A stretch of DNA of 64,000 nucleotides from Erythrobasidium yunnanense (Eukaryota; Basidiomycota; Cystobasidiomycetes; Erythrobasidiales; Erythrobasidiaceae), in the NCBI GenBank assembly GCA_001600175.1, contig BCJC01000001.1, positions 2,031,652 through 2,095,651 on the forward strand, read 5' to 3'. Shown here in pieces: positions 10,874-24,300 of this stretch. The notes under the pieces are model-generated. The model searched no databases. It worked only from the letters and a program-made list of their open reading frames with translations, and was not told the origin of the DNA. The translations under genes and the position numbers were made by a program. Every line of letters begins with the position of its first letter. Positions within the stretch are counted from its first letter, which is position 1.

Positions 10874-12411
10874 TCAGCTTTTGCTAGCATAATTTAATGC
10901 ATGGTCTCTTTTGCTCACTCCGCCTAAAGTCTGCGTATCGTCATTTAGATCGTCATCCTTCTCATCTTCTTCCGGCTCGACTTTGATTTGACCGAGTATC
11001 TTCTCTTCCTCATTAACGTCTTGCCAGCCCGCCGATCCTTCATCTTCGCTACTCTCCTCTTTGACCGTTGTCCTCTCCGCTCCATCTCCAAATTCTTCAT
11101 CATCACTACTTCCAACCTTGATATGTCCCAACAAGCTTTCTCCCTCACTTTCAGCCGCATACATACGTCTTCCACCTTCTTTCCGCTGTAGATCTGCCCA
11201 TTCTTTCTCTCGAGCAGAAGCGTCTTCACTATGTTTTGCATCGATAGACTCTAGTTGGGCATGTGGTGAGAGTGGCTCGACCTTGATTTTAGGGGAAGAA
11301 GGTGAAGAAGAGTGGGAAGGGCGGAAGAAGGTGATTAATGCCCAGACTAACAAGGAGGAACAGATGGTGATGGTGAAGAAGATGGTGCTGAAGATGAGGA
11401 AGGAAAGAATGCGATGCGAGTGCATGAACCATCTGCAGAGCACCAAGTCAGATCCGACCGCGCACGGAAGAGAGCCAAGCTTACCTGATACCATGCAGAT
11501 GTGCTCTTACTACCAGCGTAGCTCTATACACCTGTAACTCTCCCAGCCCCGCAGCTGAACAGACGTCCGAGCTATGCGCATCCTGTCTTCCGAGACTAAT
11601 ATGCGCGCTCGCCAATTTGGGCGAAGAGAAAGTACGCAATACTCCACTTGACACGAGTGGGATCTCGAGGAACTGCGTACCCGGCTTGTAGGACGTGAAG
11701 AGGTAGAAGGGCAGGCGGATCAGCGTCTGGACATGTCGCACGAGGAGGGGCGCCCATGTTAATGTGGCCTGTGAGCTTGCATCAGTAGGATATAAGAAGA
11801 AGGAGTGGAGAATGTGGTATTACGGCTTTGGCAGTCTTTACGAGACTTCGACCGTCTGCAGCTCGCATGTCGAGATCCACCATGAAGTTCCCTGCTGGCG
11901 GAGTGTAGTCTTAGCTAGGTTATGATCTGCAACAGAATGTGTGCAAAGTCACCCAGGTCGATGTTCTTTGAAGTAGCCGGCACGACGAGTTCCAGGATGA
12001 CATCGTATCCGAGATCCGTCGCAAACGATTCTTTCGCGAGGTCGATACTGGCGAATGGCGGTTTTCCGTAGCTGCAGTAATACCTTAGCCATCCTACAAG
12101 GAGTCTTGAGTGCCAGCGCGGAGTTCGCACCCAAACTGCAGCTCTACATCCCGTTTGAAGCCAGGTTTGGGGACATATACGTTGTATAGGACAGCATAGG
12201 CAATGATGGCGACTGTTATAGATGCAGCTATAGTTGCAGCGAGGACTGCGCTTGTCAGGATGGCCTGTTTTGTCGCTCTCGACGTCGCTGCTCGCTTGAC
12301 TGGCTCGACGAGGTTTTTTGAGATTATCGCTGTGATGCTCGTCTCTTCATCATGCTCAACGTGCTGCTTCTGCTTCTGCTGCGCTACTGCACTCGTGCTT
12401 TCTGCAGTCAT
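10874..12411 (-). CDS. seipin (lipid-droplet assembly protein)
   Basis: Five exons (12411-12131, 12071-11953, 11891-11824, 11768-11485, 11432-10874) encode 436 aa. There is an N-terminal transmembrane helix (about residues 45-75), then the luminal beta-sandwich with the seipin strings FGYGKPPFASIDL, YDVILELVVPAT and NIDLGNFMVDLDM. A second transmembrane helix follows RWFMHSHRILSFLIF. The C-terminal tail is long, cytosolic and acidic, with three near-repeats of GxIKVxxxxDE. Seipin forms a ring in the ER membrane that nucleates lipid droplets with Ldb16-type partners. Tail length and sequence vary widely between species. It is transcribed divergently from BLM10 across a 394 bp shared promoter. 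Confidence 0.85.
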
Positions 12412-12805
12412 GGCTAGTATCGCTCTATTCTACAAGACAGCCCTCTCTACGCCATGCAAAGACATTCGTCTGAACGATGTCTAAATCGTGACAGATTCTG
12501 AGATGATATGCGACACTGCTCTGACGTCCCAGCGCTTACGGCGCAGCTTCGGTGTCCACGCAAGCTGTCCAACCGCGTCATTCATCGAGCGAGCGAGCTT
12601 GCGCGTAGACTTGGGCGATGATTGTAGATTACGGGCGCTGTCTCTTTCTGCTTTGATTCATTGATGTATCTTGATCATGTTTGACCTCTTGAATCTACTG
12701 CTTGAATCGAGCAGAGCCAACATTGCAGATGGTAGGCACCGGTTGATCCAGATCCAACTGGAAACTGAACGAAGTTCAGCAGGATTTCAGCAAGATAACG
12801 ACAAG
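12412..12805. other. divergent promoter, seipin / BLM10
   Basis: The 394 bp between the two start codons contain no coding signal beyond open frame leading into BLM10. No confident TATA or factor site was identified. Confidence 0.4.
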
Positions 12806-15800
12806 ATGGACGAGGAAGAGCTCGTGATAGACTCGCCTGAACTCAGCCCTGTCGAGGACGAGGATTTAGAAGACATTGAAGATGGTCATCCTAAACTCGG
12901 GCAGGCTGCAGCAGCAGGCTCATCCATGCTACCCAAAGCTGCCAGTACTCACTTCCATAAAGATAAGGACGGTGACAGGAAGCAGGTGTGTAGAGACTTG
13001 CTCGCTTACATGGGCCTCGCAACCGCTTACTCCGTATATCATCTACCGCAATCCCTCCCTTTCCACCTCCTATACATCTTCTCTATTCTATTCATCAGTT
13101 CCTAAACTATCCAGAAACCCTGCCCTATGCATGTGAATCGTTGGAGGAAATGGACGCGCAACTCGACAGCATCATACAAAGGATAAGTCAGGCGATCCAA
13201 GGAAGAGACTACGATAGTAAGTCATACAGCTGTCAACGTCAGGTTATAGCCAGCTAACCGCAATTTTCGCCTCTGCAGTCGGGTTCTTACAATGGAATCA
13301 CCGGCTTGAATGGTAAGAACAACGATCTACAATGGAGAGGTAAGCTAAGAGTAATGGTTATCAGCTGGATGTCCCTCAAGTACCCCATGAAGCGCACCAT
13401 TCGAGCCAAGTTGGCCCAGCTCTACTATGAACTAGCCGTCCTACCGGGCATGGATCCACGTATCGTAGAAGTAGCAGCTAACACATGCATGACTCTCTTA
13501 TCCAACAAGAAGCGGCTCGACATCCATGATCTTCAACTACCTTGGGAACCTCTATACGCCGTCCTTGAACGCGAACTTTTTCCCAAGAAACGCAAGACTG
13601 GCATAACCAATATCTCGAATACCTTGTTGACGCTCGTAGAGTTCTGCCAGAGGTTCTTCCCACCTCACGAAACGCCAAAAATGCTAGCTACTTTCCTACC
13701 GCGCCTAGATGGATCTTCGTTGAATTCCATATTGGCGACTCAATCTTTCCTAGCGCATTTTCTGCCCCTCTCGCATCCCGAAGAATGGATACAGCCCGCA
13801 TTCGTCCTCTGGGAAGCATTCTCGAATTCACAGCTCTATACAGAACAATGGTTGGACGTCATGTCGAGGTTGGCGGAGAAACACATGGATCCCGCAGTCA
13901 GTGATCCTGCATTAGTGGGAAAGCTCAAGAAGCTATACGAGAAGAATGCATTAGAACCCATTGAGGGAGCTGAAACCGCCTCTGTGGAAGATATCGCTTC
14001 CTCCGCCACGAGGGCCAGCAAAGAGAAATGGAAGGGTATCCGGAAGGACGTGGGTATATTCACGCACGAGCAGTGGGACTTCCTCATGCAGCGTACCCTG
14101 AGAGCCATGAATATACCCGTCGGGAATGTAAAGAAGAATTCCCAAGGCAGCTATATCTCGCAAGGCGAAATGGGCTCTTTCGCAGCAGATGCAGCTGCCA
14201 ACAACACTGTTCTGAAGATGAAGAAACCGAGCGAGAAGCTGCATTCACTGGCTATTCTCATTGTGTACTCGATGGCGAACGATTCACCGATATTGGATAA
14301 GACGCCTGCTGCTTCGAAACAGCCTTCTAGGACACCGTCAGTAGCGAACCTAGCTTCCCTGCCATCAGATGGTGCATCGTCGCCATTCGCACTCAACGCT
14401 ACAAACGGAGGCACAAGCAAAGCCTATGTCGGAGGTAGTAAAGCGCTCGACTCGCTTGTGAAATTCATCAATGCTACCGAGACGTTTTTCCATCCTTCAA
14501 ACTATGGGCACTGGACGGGGATCCTTGCTCGTTTCTTACAAAACCTAACATGGGAATTCACGAAGCGCTGGATCGAAGAAGAGAAGCCTGATTGCAAGAC
14601 TCCGAAAGAATGGAGATTGACAAATAAGATCAGGAGGGAGTTCGTATTGGTTACGAGACAGGTCGCATTATTGGCGATGTTCTCGAAAGACCCACTGGCG
14701 ATAGGATGTGCTCAGTCGGCGCTCAAATCGACATCGTTCTTAGAACCGAGTCTGGTACTGCCTGCGGTATTAGAGCGCTCCTTCCCGGCTCTTCAAGGTG
14801 TCACAGAGGTACGATCCTTGAAGCTGAAATTGAGGGTACAAGCTGACTTAGGCTTGCAGACCCACCGTACGACCGCCTGCATGGGCGCTCTCGCAGCAAT
14901 CGCCTTGCCTCTAGTCTCCCGAACCAACTATCCTGCAGGTGCAAAACATCTCCTACCTCTGCTTGATCTCTGCATTCCAGGTCTGGATGTCAATGACCCC
15001 TTGAAGACACTATCAACCGTAGCTTTTATCATTCAAGCCCTCTCGACAGTCAAGATTGCCGATCTCAATACTGCAGATGCTCTAGATGACTCGCATGACT
15101 CTGCTATGACTCTCGACGGCGTGAGGGAGCCTACTCCTCCTCCTTCAATCGAAGTCGATGATGTAGACGGAGCTTCTACGCCAACTCTCTCGCGAGAAGA
15201 GGAGGACATGATGACTCGCGAATCGACGGCAGATTTCCCAGAGTGGATATCGAAATTCTTCAAAGCGGTCCTAGCGCTCTACGACAATCTCCCCGAACCA
15301 GGAAGATCTGGCAAAGCGGGCGGCAAGCTTGAAGAAACCATGATCAGCACAGTGACGATTGTATGCGACTTTGTCTTAGGACAAAGCAGTCCTGCAATGT
15401 ATGATGTCGCTCTGAAGATCTTCAGCAAGCATGTCATTGGAGCTCCAAAGACGAATTCTGGGAGAGCTATTGGACATCTTGCGGCTTGTTTTGGGAGAGC
15501 AGACCCACCCAAAGCAATGGCTGCGTTTATTCCGGTCTGTATAGAGAATATAAGAACAGAGTTGGAGAATGGCGCTTCATCAACAAGAACGACATCTTCG
15601 TCTACTCCGATCGAAAGCGATAATGTCTTCCACTGGTACTGCCTGCTCCTGCTCGGAACGCTACATATGTCAGCGGAAGAGGTGAGCTGGCTTCGCAGAC
15701 GCGATGCGTTGTCTCGCTGAACAAGTTTTGGTGCTTGATAGTCGCTCAAATACCGCTCAGAGTTGTTGTCGCTCCTCAAGTATATGCGAAGCAAATGCTT

Positions 15801-18800
15801 TAGCGAAAGAGGGTACTCCTATACCGCCAGACTAATGCAAGCACTTCTCGGCTCCCTGACCGCTATCTGGCCTCGAGACGGAAGATCAGCCAATCCAGAA
15901 GAGTGGTCGAGCGATGGTGCGTACAGTCATCGGAACATCCCAGTTCAAGCTAACCGGTCGGTGACTACAGAATACAAGAAGAGGTCACACCAACATTGGG
16001 GCCAGCTCTACGCAGCTACAGATGTCAAAATCGACTGGCACGTTCCCACAGAGCCTGAAGTCGATTTGGCAATGGAGATACTGCATGAGATGGTCGTTCC
16101 TGCTTTAGACGAGCTAGACAAGCTGGTCGATGTGTCGACTCCACTCAGCAAAGAATGGCGAAATGACTTCAACAGACATACCAACCTCGTCAGATCCGCT
16201 TTCAGCGGTGTCTCGTCACTAACAGAAGTGGTGGAGCCTGAAAACAAGGGACAAGACGTTACCGATCTTGGGTAAGCTCTATGTCAACTCTTGGTTGCAT
16301 GATCGCTCACACATCGCATACAGTGACGAGGACATGAACTTCATCAGACATCAGCCCCGATGCGCATATGGTGCCCCTCTGAAAAAGGGAGACCCTCGCT
16401 TGGCGGAACTGGCAGCCATGAAAGAACAATGTCAAAGAATGCTACACAAAGCTATACAGCGACTTGGTAAAGTGGATGACAAATCTGAAGATGCGATCGA
16501 CTGTGTAAAGATGGCGATGGCGACTAGCAAGGGCATCATGCTCAACCACCCTATGGACCGCAACTCCTACGCTGCCGTCAAGTAAGTCGGCTCTACATTG
16601 CGTCTGCCTGTCAAGTTTGCTGACGTAAATGATGCAGGGCCAACTTTACCTTTGCGCGAGATCTGGCCAAATACACCGTCAATCAGAAGAAGTTCCCTCG
16701 ACTCGTATGGGGTAAGGTCTGCTCGCACATCACACTCAGTAGACTGCTGACAATTGTATCCTGTAGTCCGCCGCGCCAGCCTGTACCATTCGTCAAGGCT
16801 TCGCTTGAATACCTTCTACCGCTCCCGCAGGTATGCTCCAACGTCCGACATCTTACCTGCTTACTGAAGATTCTCCGTGCAGCGATCTTGATGATCAAGC
16901 CATAAAGGACATTGCTGAGCTCTGCATGTCTCAGTACGTGAGCGTGCGGAGGTCTGCACAGCGAAATCTGGACTCGATTACCCACTTGTACGATGGCACA
17001 CGATCTATGCTGCTAGAGACGTTCTTCAGTGCACTAAAGCGTAGGAGCATCACTCACTACGATGGAAATGCAATTACTAATCGCCTGATCAACCCACAGC
17101 TGGCAACGATCCAGACAGGATGAAGGGAGCTCTCTACGTGCTGGGTAGCAAGAGCTTCGGCAACATGGCTATTCTCGACTGGAACGTTGGACCAACGTAT
17201 ATCATGAAGCTACTTCAATGTCAGCACGAGCAGAAGCCATCTGTCCAGCAGCTTGTGAAGGCCGTAACGCAAGACTACTTCATTCGCCTAGCCGAACCAT
17301 CAGTGAGCTCCTCCAAGCGTCTCTACCTCCCTCACCTTCTGACGTGCTACCCAGACAATCAAACTTAGCGTTACGAGCAAAACTTGTAGCATCGCAGCAG
17401 CAGCTGTGGAAGCTATCAGTGGCCAGCCTCAAAACCCAACTGTCGTCGAAAATCTGTCGCAGCACAACAACCGAAGAATAGAGTCAAGGAACATCGCTTG
17501 CGAGAAGCTTGTCCCAGAACTGCTGGCTGTCGCACAAAACCCCAGGAGCCACTGGCGCTACGTCCTGACCGCGACAGTATGTTGCTTATGAGTCAGTACA
17601 TCTAGACTATGCTAAGACATCTGTGCAGCGATTCCTACGAGCCTTAATCAGACGGGATCAGCCGCTGCCAGCCGAACTGTGTTCGTACATTCTGTCTCAA
17701 ATAGTATCCGATCTCCCCAATCAGCGAACAACCAGTATAGTCGCGTAGGTCATATATGCTTGACCGAAAGTTTCAATCTAACCTTCTTTCCGATAGACTC
17801 ACCAAGATTCTACATTTCGTCAAGCTCCGCACTTTGTGCGCGACACCGGAAGACCTGCTCCTACAACGCACCAAGAACCCACTCAAAAGGGAGGTAGCCG
17901 TACCCAGCGATATAGACGAGACCTACACAGACACCTTCCTTGCGATGTTCAAGAAACCTCTGACGCCAGAGTCCATACTAGTCGATAAGCACGCCACAGG
18001 CTGGCTCGTATGGGGCAAGTCTTACGAAGCCTACAGTGTTCCAGTCGACGGCGATTCCTCGTGGGATCCTTCATCCTCCGACGCACTCGCAGCAATGAGG
18101 AAACAAATCGTTTCCAAACCTTTCTGGGAAGCCATGCTGCGGATACTGAGCCAAGAGCACACTAGGGACTATCTGGCACTCGACAATGTCACCGTCATTA
18201 AGAGTATCTTCCAAATTTTCTGGGACGAGCCTCTGGATATTGTGATTCCGCTAGTCTCCGATATGATGGCAGATAACGACCGACACAAGCAAAGAGCTGT
18301 AGCCGAGCTCTTAGGTGGCCTTCTGAGAGGTGCGAAGCACTGGCCGCTATCACGCCAGAAGAGAGTCTATGACTGGCTTGCGCCATCGTGGCCTAAGATC
18401 GTGGAGAGCATCAACCTGGACACGCAGCCAGCATGGGAAATGTTGATCGACTACGTTTTAGGAAGTCGCGATCCTCGTCGAAACGAGTCTCTCATGGGCT
18501 TCCTTACTGGCTTTGTCGTGGACATTGAGTCTTCAGAGGCTTTCAAAGAGGCTCGCAAAGGCTACTTGCTCGGCAATACTATGAAGTCTCTATCCTGGCA
18601 CTTCTCTCCGTGGATGTCAGATTTCTCCGATACTTTCTGGAACGCCATCACCTCACCCTATACCGAGATCCGATTAGCGGTCTCCGACAATCTGCGCTAC
18701 CTCAGTGAAATGCGCCTCCATCCATCCTTTACTTCCACTCAAGCTTTCCTGGATGCGTGCCACAAGCGGGACGGCATGCAACTTCTCATCAACGTCGATG

Positions 18801-19926
18801 CCGAATACATCCACCGCATTGATACGCTCGTCCAGACACTACAGGATGCGCGAGCCATACGCAAGCCTTTCGCCAAAGATGCAGTACAACCGTATGATGC
18901 TGCATGCTTGACGATCCTCACCTGGCTGTGGGCAGGCATCAATGATTACAGAGTTAGCACAATATATCCCTTTGTTGAGAGGCTCTTGCCCGAACTTATG
19001 CATATGCAAGACACTCAAGACAATCAGGAGCTACAGAATTGGGCAAAGGTTGTTCTAGCTGGTATGGCTTCGCTGCCTTACCCAGAAGCACTGGTTCCGT
19101 CTGTCCTGGACAGCCTGCTCTCTCTATTCAAGAGCCCTAGTTGGCGCACTAGATTAGCTGTGCTGCCTTTGCTTCAAGGTAGGGATTGCGCAACAGAGTT
19201 CTTGTGAGAAGTAGCTGATATTCTGTGGCAGTCTTCTTCTTCTATCAACTTTTCTCACTCTCGGAGGATCAGATTCGCAAAGTAGTGGAGTTATTATGCG
19301 AACTATTGAAGGACAATCATGTAAGTCAGCAGGGCTATGACGGGGACAATGACTGACAGCTAGCCGTAGATCGAAGTGCGGGAAGCTGCCGCTACGACCC
19401 TAAGTGGTATTGTTCGTTGCTCGCAGCGAGACTCCGTCCTCGAATTTAAGGTAAAGTGCAATTTCTGCCCGCTTGTCAGAGTAACAGGCTAATCCTTCGA
19501 CAAATTAGGATCGATTCATGAAGACGCTGCGCAAGACCCCTGTTCCAGGCAAGAAGAACCTGACCGAAACGAACCAAGAAGCTTTCCAGACAGCGCTGGT
19601 AGAAGCCCATTCAGCCGTTCTTGGAGCAAGTGCCCTGGTCCTGGCTTGGCCTTATGAAGTCCCATCCTGGTTGCCGGACCTGCTGTTAGCAACTGCCAAC
19701 AAGTTCAGCACTTCCCGAGCACCGGTCTCTACTACAGTTAAGGATTTGCTAGCTCAATTCAGAAAGACCCATCAAGGTAAGTATTCGACGGACACCTGGG
19801 ACTTCGAGCGGCAGCAATTAACATTACTCCTGTCCAGACACATGGTCGGAAGATCAGAAGAAGTTCACCCCAGACCAGCTGCAAGACCTTAACGACCTAG
19901 TAATTGGTACATCCTATTACGCATGA
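12806..19926 (+). CDS. BLM10: proteasome activator Blm10/PA200
   Basis: Nineteen exons encode about 2025 aa: 12806-12985, 13099-13216, 13279-13312, 13365-14808, 14860-15681, 15742-15916, 15971-16271, 16324-16581, 16638-16711, 16767-16830, 16883-17040, 17100-17302, 17355-17576, 17629-17744, 17797-19178, 19232-19320, 19370-19450, 19509-19776, 19838-19926. All phases close. The product is a HEAT-repeat solenoid that caps the 20S proteasome. The N-terminal YPMKRTIRAKLAQLYYEL region and the C-terminal repeats match the family. The last residues, Ser-Tyr-Tyr-Ala, are the Blm10-type Tyr-Tyr-Ala tail that docks into the alpha-ring pocket. The acidic N-terminal 50 residues are poorly conserved. The intron at 14809-14859 is 51 nt and stop-free, so retention would keep frame. 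The family acts in histone turnover, mitochondrial quality control and proteasome import. Confidence 0.92.
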
Positions 19927-20074
19927 TGCAGTAAATGGCAAAAATGTAAATTCGCAAACCGTAGCCATCGTTCTTCGAGTTTATCCCGTCTTTTAGCAGA
20001 TCTAGCAGTAAGCGATACCAGGTTGATGTAATCGCAGTGTAGCAGAGTACTTGTACCAATTACAACGGCCTGCT

Positions 20075-21233
20075 TCAGGCTGCAACTTTCCGATTCCAGA
20101 ATCTATAGCGTGTTGGCCCTTGCTGAGCGGGAAGCACCTCTAGTGGAGCTTGACCTTTGACATCGGTCTCCCATTGCCATGTTCGAGCATCTGTGTGCGC
20201 TTCAGTCAGCACGTAAATTCGGGGGAGAGATTCTAGACGCTTACCTGGATAAAACACCACCAAGCTATCTAAGATGAACTTCCCTTGATCGTTGAGCAAG
20301 AAACTTGCGACGGCCTCTCCACTTTCGAAAGCTCCTTTCTTAGGCTTGGTGCGTAGCCTTTCAGGCTGTACTTCGTGCTGTGTATTCGCTTTGCTGGCGA
20401 ACGCTGATGGCAAGAGGCTGCCGAATACGCTCCCAAGCCAACTTGAGGAAGAAGAAGCCTCCACAGAGATCTCTTGTGCCGAAGCCTCCTTATGTGAAAG
20501 CTGAGGAAGCAGGTCGGTCGGGTCTGACGGTTCTAGGATGACCGGGCGGAGCCATCTCTTGGCTCGCTGAATGTACGACTCGTCTTCGTGGGTGTTTAGT
20601 GATCTTCCCTCGCAGTAGAAGCGAAATGTCATTCTCTCTCGACCTGTCTTCTTGTCTATAGATATTGTGCTTCTGATCCGCCTGTTGCGTCTCCCTCCTG
20701 AGACTTCAGAATGAAAGCGAACGGGCTGTAGGAGGATAGACTGGAGTTCCGCATTGTTCTTGACAAGCTCAGTAGCTTCATCATAGAGCTTTGTAGGCGA
20801 GTTGGACGCGAAGAGCTCGCTCGAGACCGCGTAAACCACCAAACCGGTGATAGTGACACCGAAGACGATAACAAAGCTATTCAAGGTGTCAATCCTCGCT
20901 CAAAGAGATGCATGATCCGGCCTACAGCTTTGAAGAGTTGCCTATCGTTCGGCCGACCTTCTCTCCAGCTGTCAATTCGCGCCATGGGATCTTGACACTC
21001 TCGTCTAGCTGCGGTTGCGCAAAAGGGAAAGGACCACTTCTGCGCTGTCTTGATGCCTCTGCTTCGCGCCTGGCTTGCCGTGCCGGCGACTCCTCATTTA
21101 CGAAACTTGGCTGGTCTGCATATTGACTCCTCGATGTAAACAAGGCCCGAAACCCTTGTGCCTTCAACGTGTTCTGTACAGCAGCTCGACTGCGAACGGC
21201 GCCGCGCAAGGCTCCGCATGTGCAAGTCTGCAT
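20075..21233 (-). CDS. TIM21: Tim21-like subunit of the TIM23 translocase
   Basis: Three exons (21233-20926, 20876-20245, 20190-20075) encode 351 aa. The N-terminus is Arg-rich and acid-free, a typical matrix-targeting presequence. The sequence continues into a transmembrane helix (FVIVFGVTITGLVVYAVSSE). The Tim21 intermembrane-space domain follows: KLYDEATELVKNNAELQSIL, then RNRRIRSTISID and MTFRFYCEG. Tim21 links TIM23 to the TOM complex and to respiratory complexes. A Ser-rich insertion of about 70 residues interrupts the domain before the last strands (LVVFYPGD, WQWETDVKG). Intron 2 (20191-20244) is 54 nt and stop-free. Its 3' end faces that of BLM10 at 148 bp. Confidence 0.82.
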
Positions 21234-21354
21234 GCTGGTCGTCCGCTCACAAGGGGATCGGATTGCAAAAGAAGCCCGATTTTGTATGACGGTAAACTGC
21301 TTACAGAGCAGTATTCTATTGCTATACAGCTATACACTCGACACTGCTATACTA

Positions 21355-24300
21355 TCATACAGAGATATGTGTCCAAGTCAGGACAAAGATTGCTAGCGGA
21401 TAGCCGATGAGGGCCATGGACAAGACAAATTGGCCAAAGTGACGCTGCCTGAAAGGACTAGAGCGCCTGCGCTCTGGTAGAGGTCGAGCAATGCCGGTGA
21501 TGGGCTCTCGATTGAGCAGCTTTTCTCTTACCGGTACGGATGGCGGAGCCATTGCATATACGCTGTGCACAGCCCAATCAGCTTTGTGTCAGGAGCTAGC
21601 AACCCCGAAAGACTTACAAAGGTACAGCCGAGCCTAGCAGGACGTTCAGCCAGGGTAGAGTAGGCCACGCAACAGTCATCAGCAGCAGCACTAAGGATTT
21701 TGATCAGCAACGGTCCACTATGTAGACTTGAACCTGCACTCACGACCAGTTTGGTATAATGAGCGCTGATGAGCTACAAATGGCTGAATGGACAAATAGA
21801 GCGAGTAGCCGATTGCGGCAAGTAGAGACGTAAGGAGAAGAATATGTGTCCAACCATGGGTACCGAAGAGGACGGAGCGCAGTCGATGGCGGAAGTAGAT
21901 TCTGCATTTTGAGTCCCTCTCGCTTGGTTGACCAACCTCCTGTGAGATCCAGTAAGGAGCCGCATTGCGCCGCAAGAATCGAGGTACCAGACTTTGGAGC
22001 ATGCCAAGCATCGTATACGGAGCCATGAAGATTTGAGCCTGGATGAAGCGACGTGGAGTAGCCTTTCCAGTTGGCATAGCGAAGAAGACATCGTGGACAC
22101 GCTCCATGAGTAGCGCAGCAAATACCGCCCAAATTAACGTGTTGAGGTCAGATATGGCTGCGTGTTATGACATGTCAGCCAAGTGGCCGGCGGACGAAAG
22201 CTTCGCGACTCACATAACGCGGGCACCAAGAAACCGCCATAGAACAGTCCAATGGGCAGGGCGACAGCGTTGAGGAAGATCAGGATGCTGAAGAAGGGCG
22301 CCAGCGCTCTTCCTAAACCCATTAGACGGGATCCGAAAGGCTAACATTTTCACATTAGCTGCCATTTGTAGACGTAATGAACCCCCGACTCACCATGTGC
22401 AGAGTCCGTCGGCTGAACAGGAAGAAGCCAAGTCGGAGGGCCGTACCGATGTGAGCCAGTTGACGTGTGACTTGCTGCTTGAGATGGTGGGAGAAGGAAT
22501 CCGGAATCATACCGTACTGTAGAGTCTCGTCGACAGCCATAGTCACGTAGCCTTTACCCTCCAGACAGCTCTTCAGTCTTCCATCCTCGATAGAGGATCG
22601 CGTAGGGAAGCCGCCAATGTCATCGATGGCCGAGCGACGAGCCACAAATCCGGACCGAGAAGCGGTCTCACCCTCCATACAGCGCATGAATGTGCCGAAG
22701 GAGGATCCAAGCTTCTTTGGTAAGTTGTAAAAGCCAGCCTTCGTTTGCACCAGCGCCAGAAGGGGGTTCTGCATAGCATGAGACAGTGTCGCCCGCAGAA
22801 AGTCGGCCTCGACGATAGACTGTTAAAAGACGTATCAGCTGTCTGTCCATCTCTGTGTCCCGAATTGACTTACCTCTGCATCCAGAACTACCACATAATC
22901 TCCAGATATTCTCCCCTCAGCGCGTGTCTCAGACAGCCCCAAGTTGATTGTAGATGACTTGGGCCATCCACCCATTGGCGGAATGGCATTCTTTCCCCTT
23001 CGATGGTAGGTCACATGCAAAGCTCTGTTCGTTGCGTAGTAATCGACGGATCGCTTGATGATCTCGGAACCTGTCTCATCGATGACAAGCACACGGAGCT
23101 TCTCCACTGGCCAGTCTAGGCGGGCTGCCGCGACAGTCGCGTCCATAACCATGGCAGCATCCTGGCCGGTACAGATGACCAGAACGTCGACAGTCGGTAG
23201 ACCGACATCGCCTTTGATGCTATAGCGAGGGGCTGGCTTGATGCGTAGAGCTAGAAGCTGTCCAAGGGAATACACGACTGGCAGAAGTCTAGTCAGGACT
23301 GCATTTTCTGACGCCTCTTGAGGTTCACTTACAGGTCCAAGCTGCGAACACGGTCTCGGAGAGCAGGAAAGCCCATGCTGCTCTGAAGTCGCGACCGGTC
23401 GTGTTCTGAGCCTTGACGAGGGTAGTTGCTCTGAGGTAGAGATAGAAAGCTGTAGCTCCCGTGGTGAGAAGGAAAGTGACAGGAGAGAGACGAAGCATAA
23501 TGCGTCCTAGATGGCTGTAACCAGGAGCTTCTAGCTTGACTACATGAGCAGAGACTTTCTTGCCTGCGAAGCCAGAGGGCTTGAAGTGTGGGATATAGCT
23601 GTGATCGCCCAATGACTTCTCGTCCAGAGATACACTCGAATCGTTGGATAGGATGACGCTGAATTTCTCGTTGCTATCTTGTCGCAAGTTGGCTGGACTC
23701 GAAGACTTCAAGGCGAACCGTGCGCGCCACTGCATATCAGATGCATTTTTTAGCCAGCGCTAACAGTATCGGACCAGATAATCAACTTACGTCGAGCTTG
23801 CCGTTCGGCGAGTCGGCTCCCTCAACCTTGCTGGAAGGCATGTTGACCACTGCCTGACCAACGTAGTGGTTGCTGTACAAAGTAGGAAGCTCTGCTTGCT
23901 CGGAGGCCATAGAGTCTCGTCGACTGTCGAGACCATATACCTTCTCGTGATCGTAAGCATTCGGCATATACTCAGTAATGTCGAAATCTTCCGATCCAGA
24001 AGTGTTAAGAGCAGATCTAGCCGTAGCGACCGTGCCTTTCAGTGTTGAGCGTCTGCGTCCGACCGGCGCGGGTACATAGCTTGCTTTTCGCTGTATATCC
24101 ATAAAACTCGCTTAGCAAACTGCTGTGTATTGTCAACAGGCGGCTCGATTTAGGCTTACCATGGGTGCAGGTCGTACGGGGTCGAAACCAGCTGACATGG
24201 CTTTCCCTCCCGAGACCGAGGCAGGAAGTCCAGGCATGTAGTCTTCGGGGTTCACGAGTGATTGGCGTCTGCCGTCAATGCCTACCTGATTGGGGACAGT

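Noticed and set aside
20075-20884. TIM21 start at 20884 as a single-exon gene
   Set aside because: An upstream exon (21233-20926) supplies a presequence and joins in frame through a clean intron, completing the transmembrane segment.
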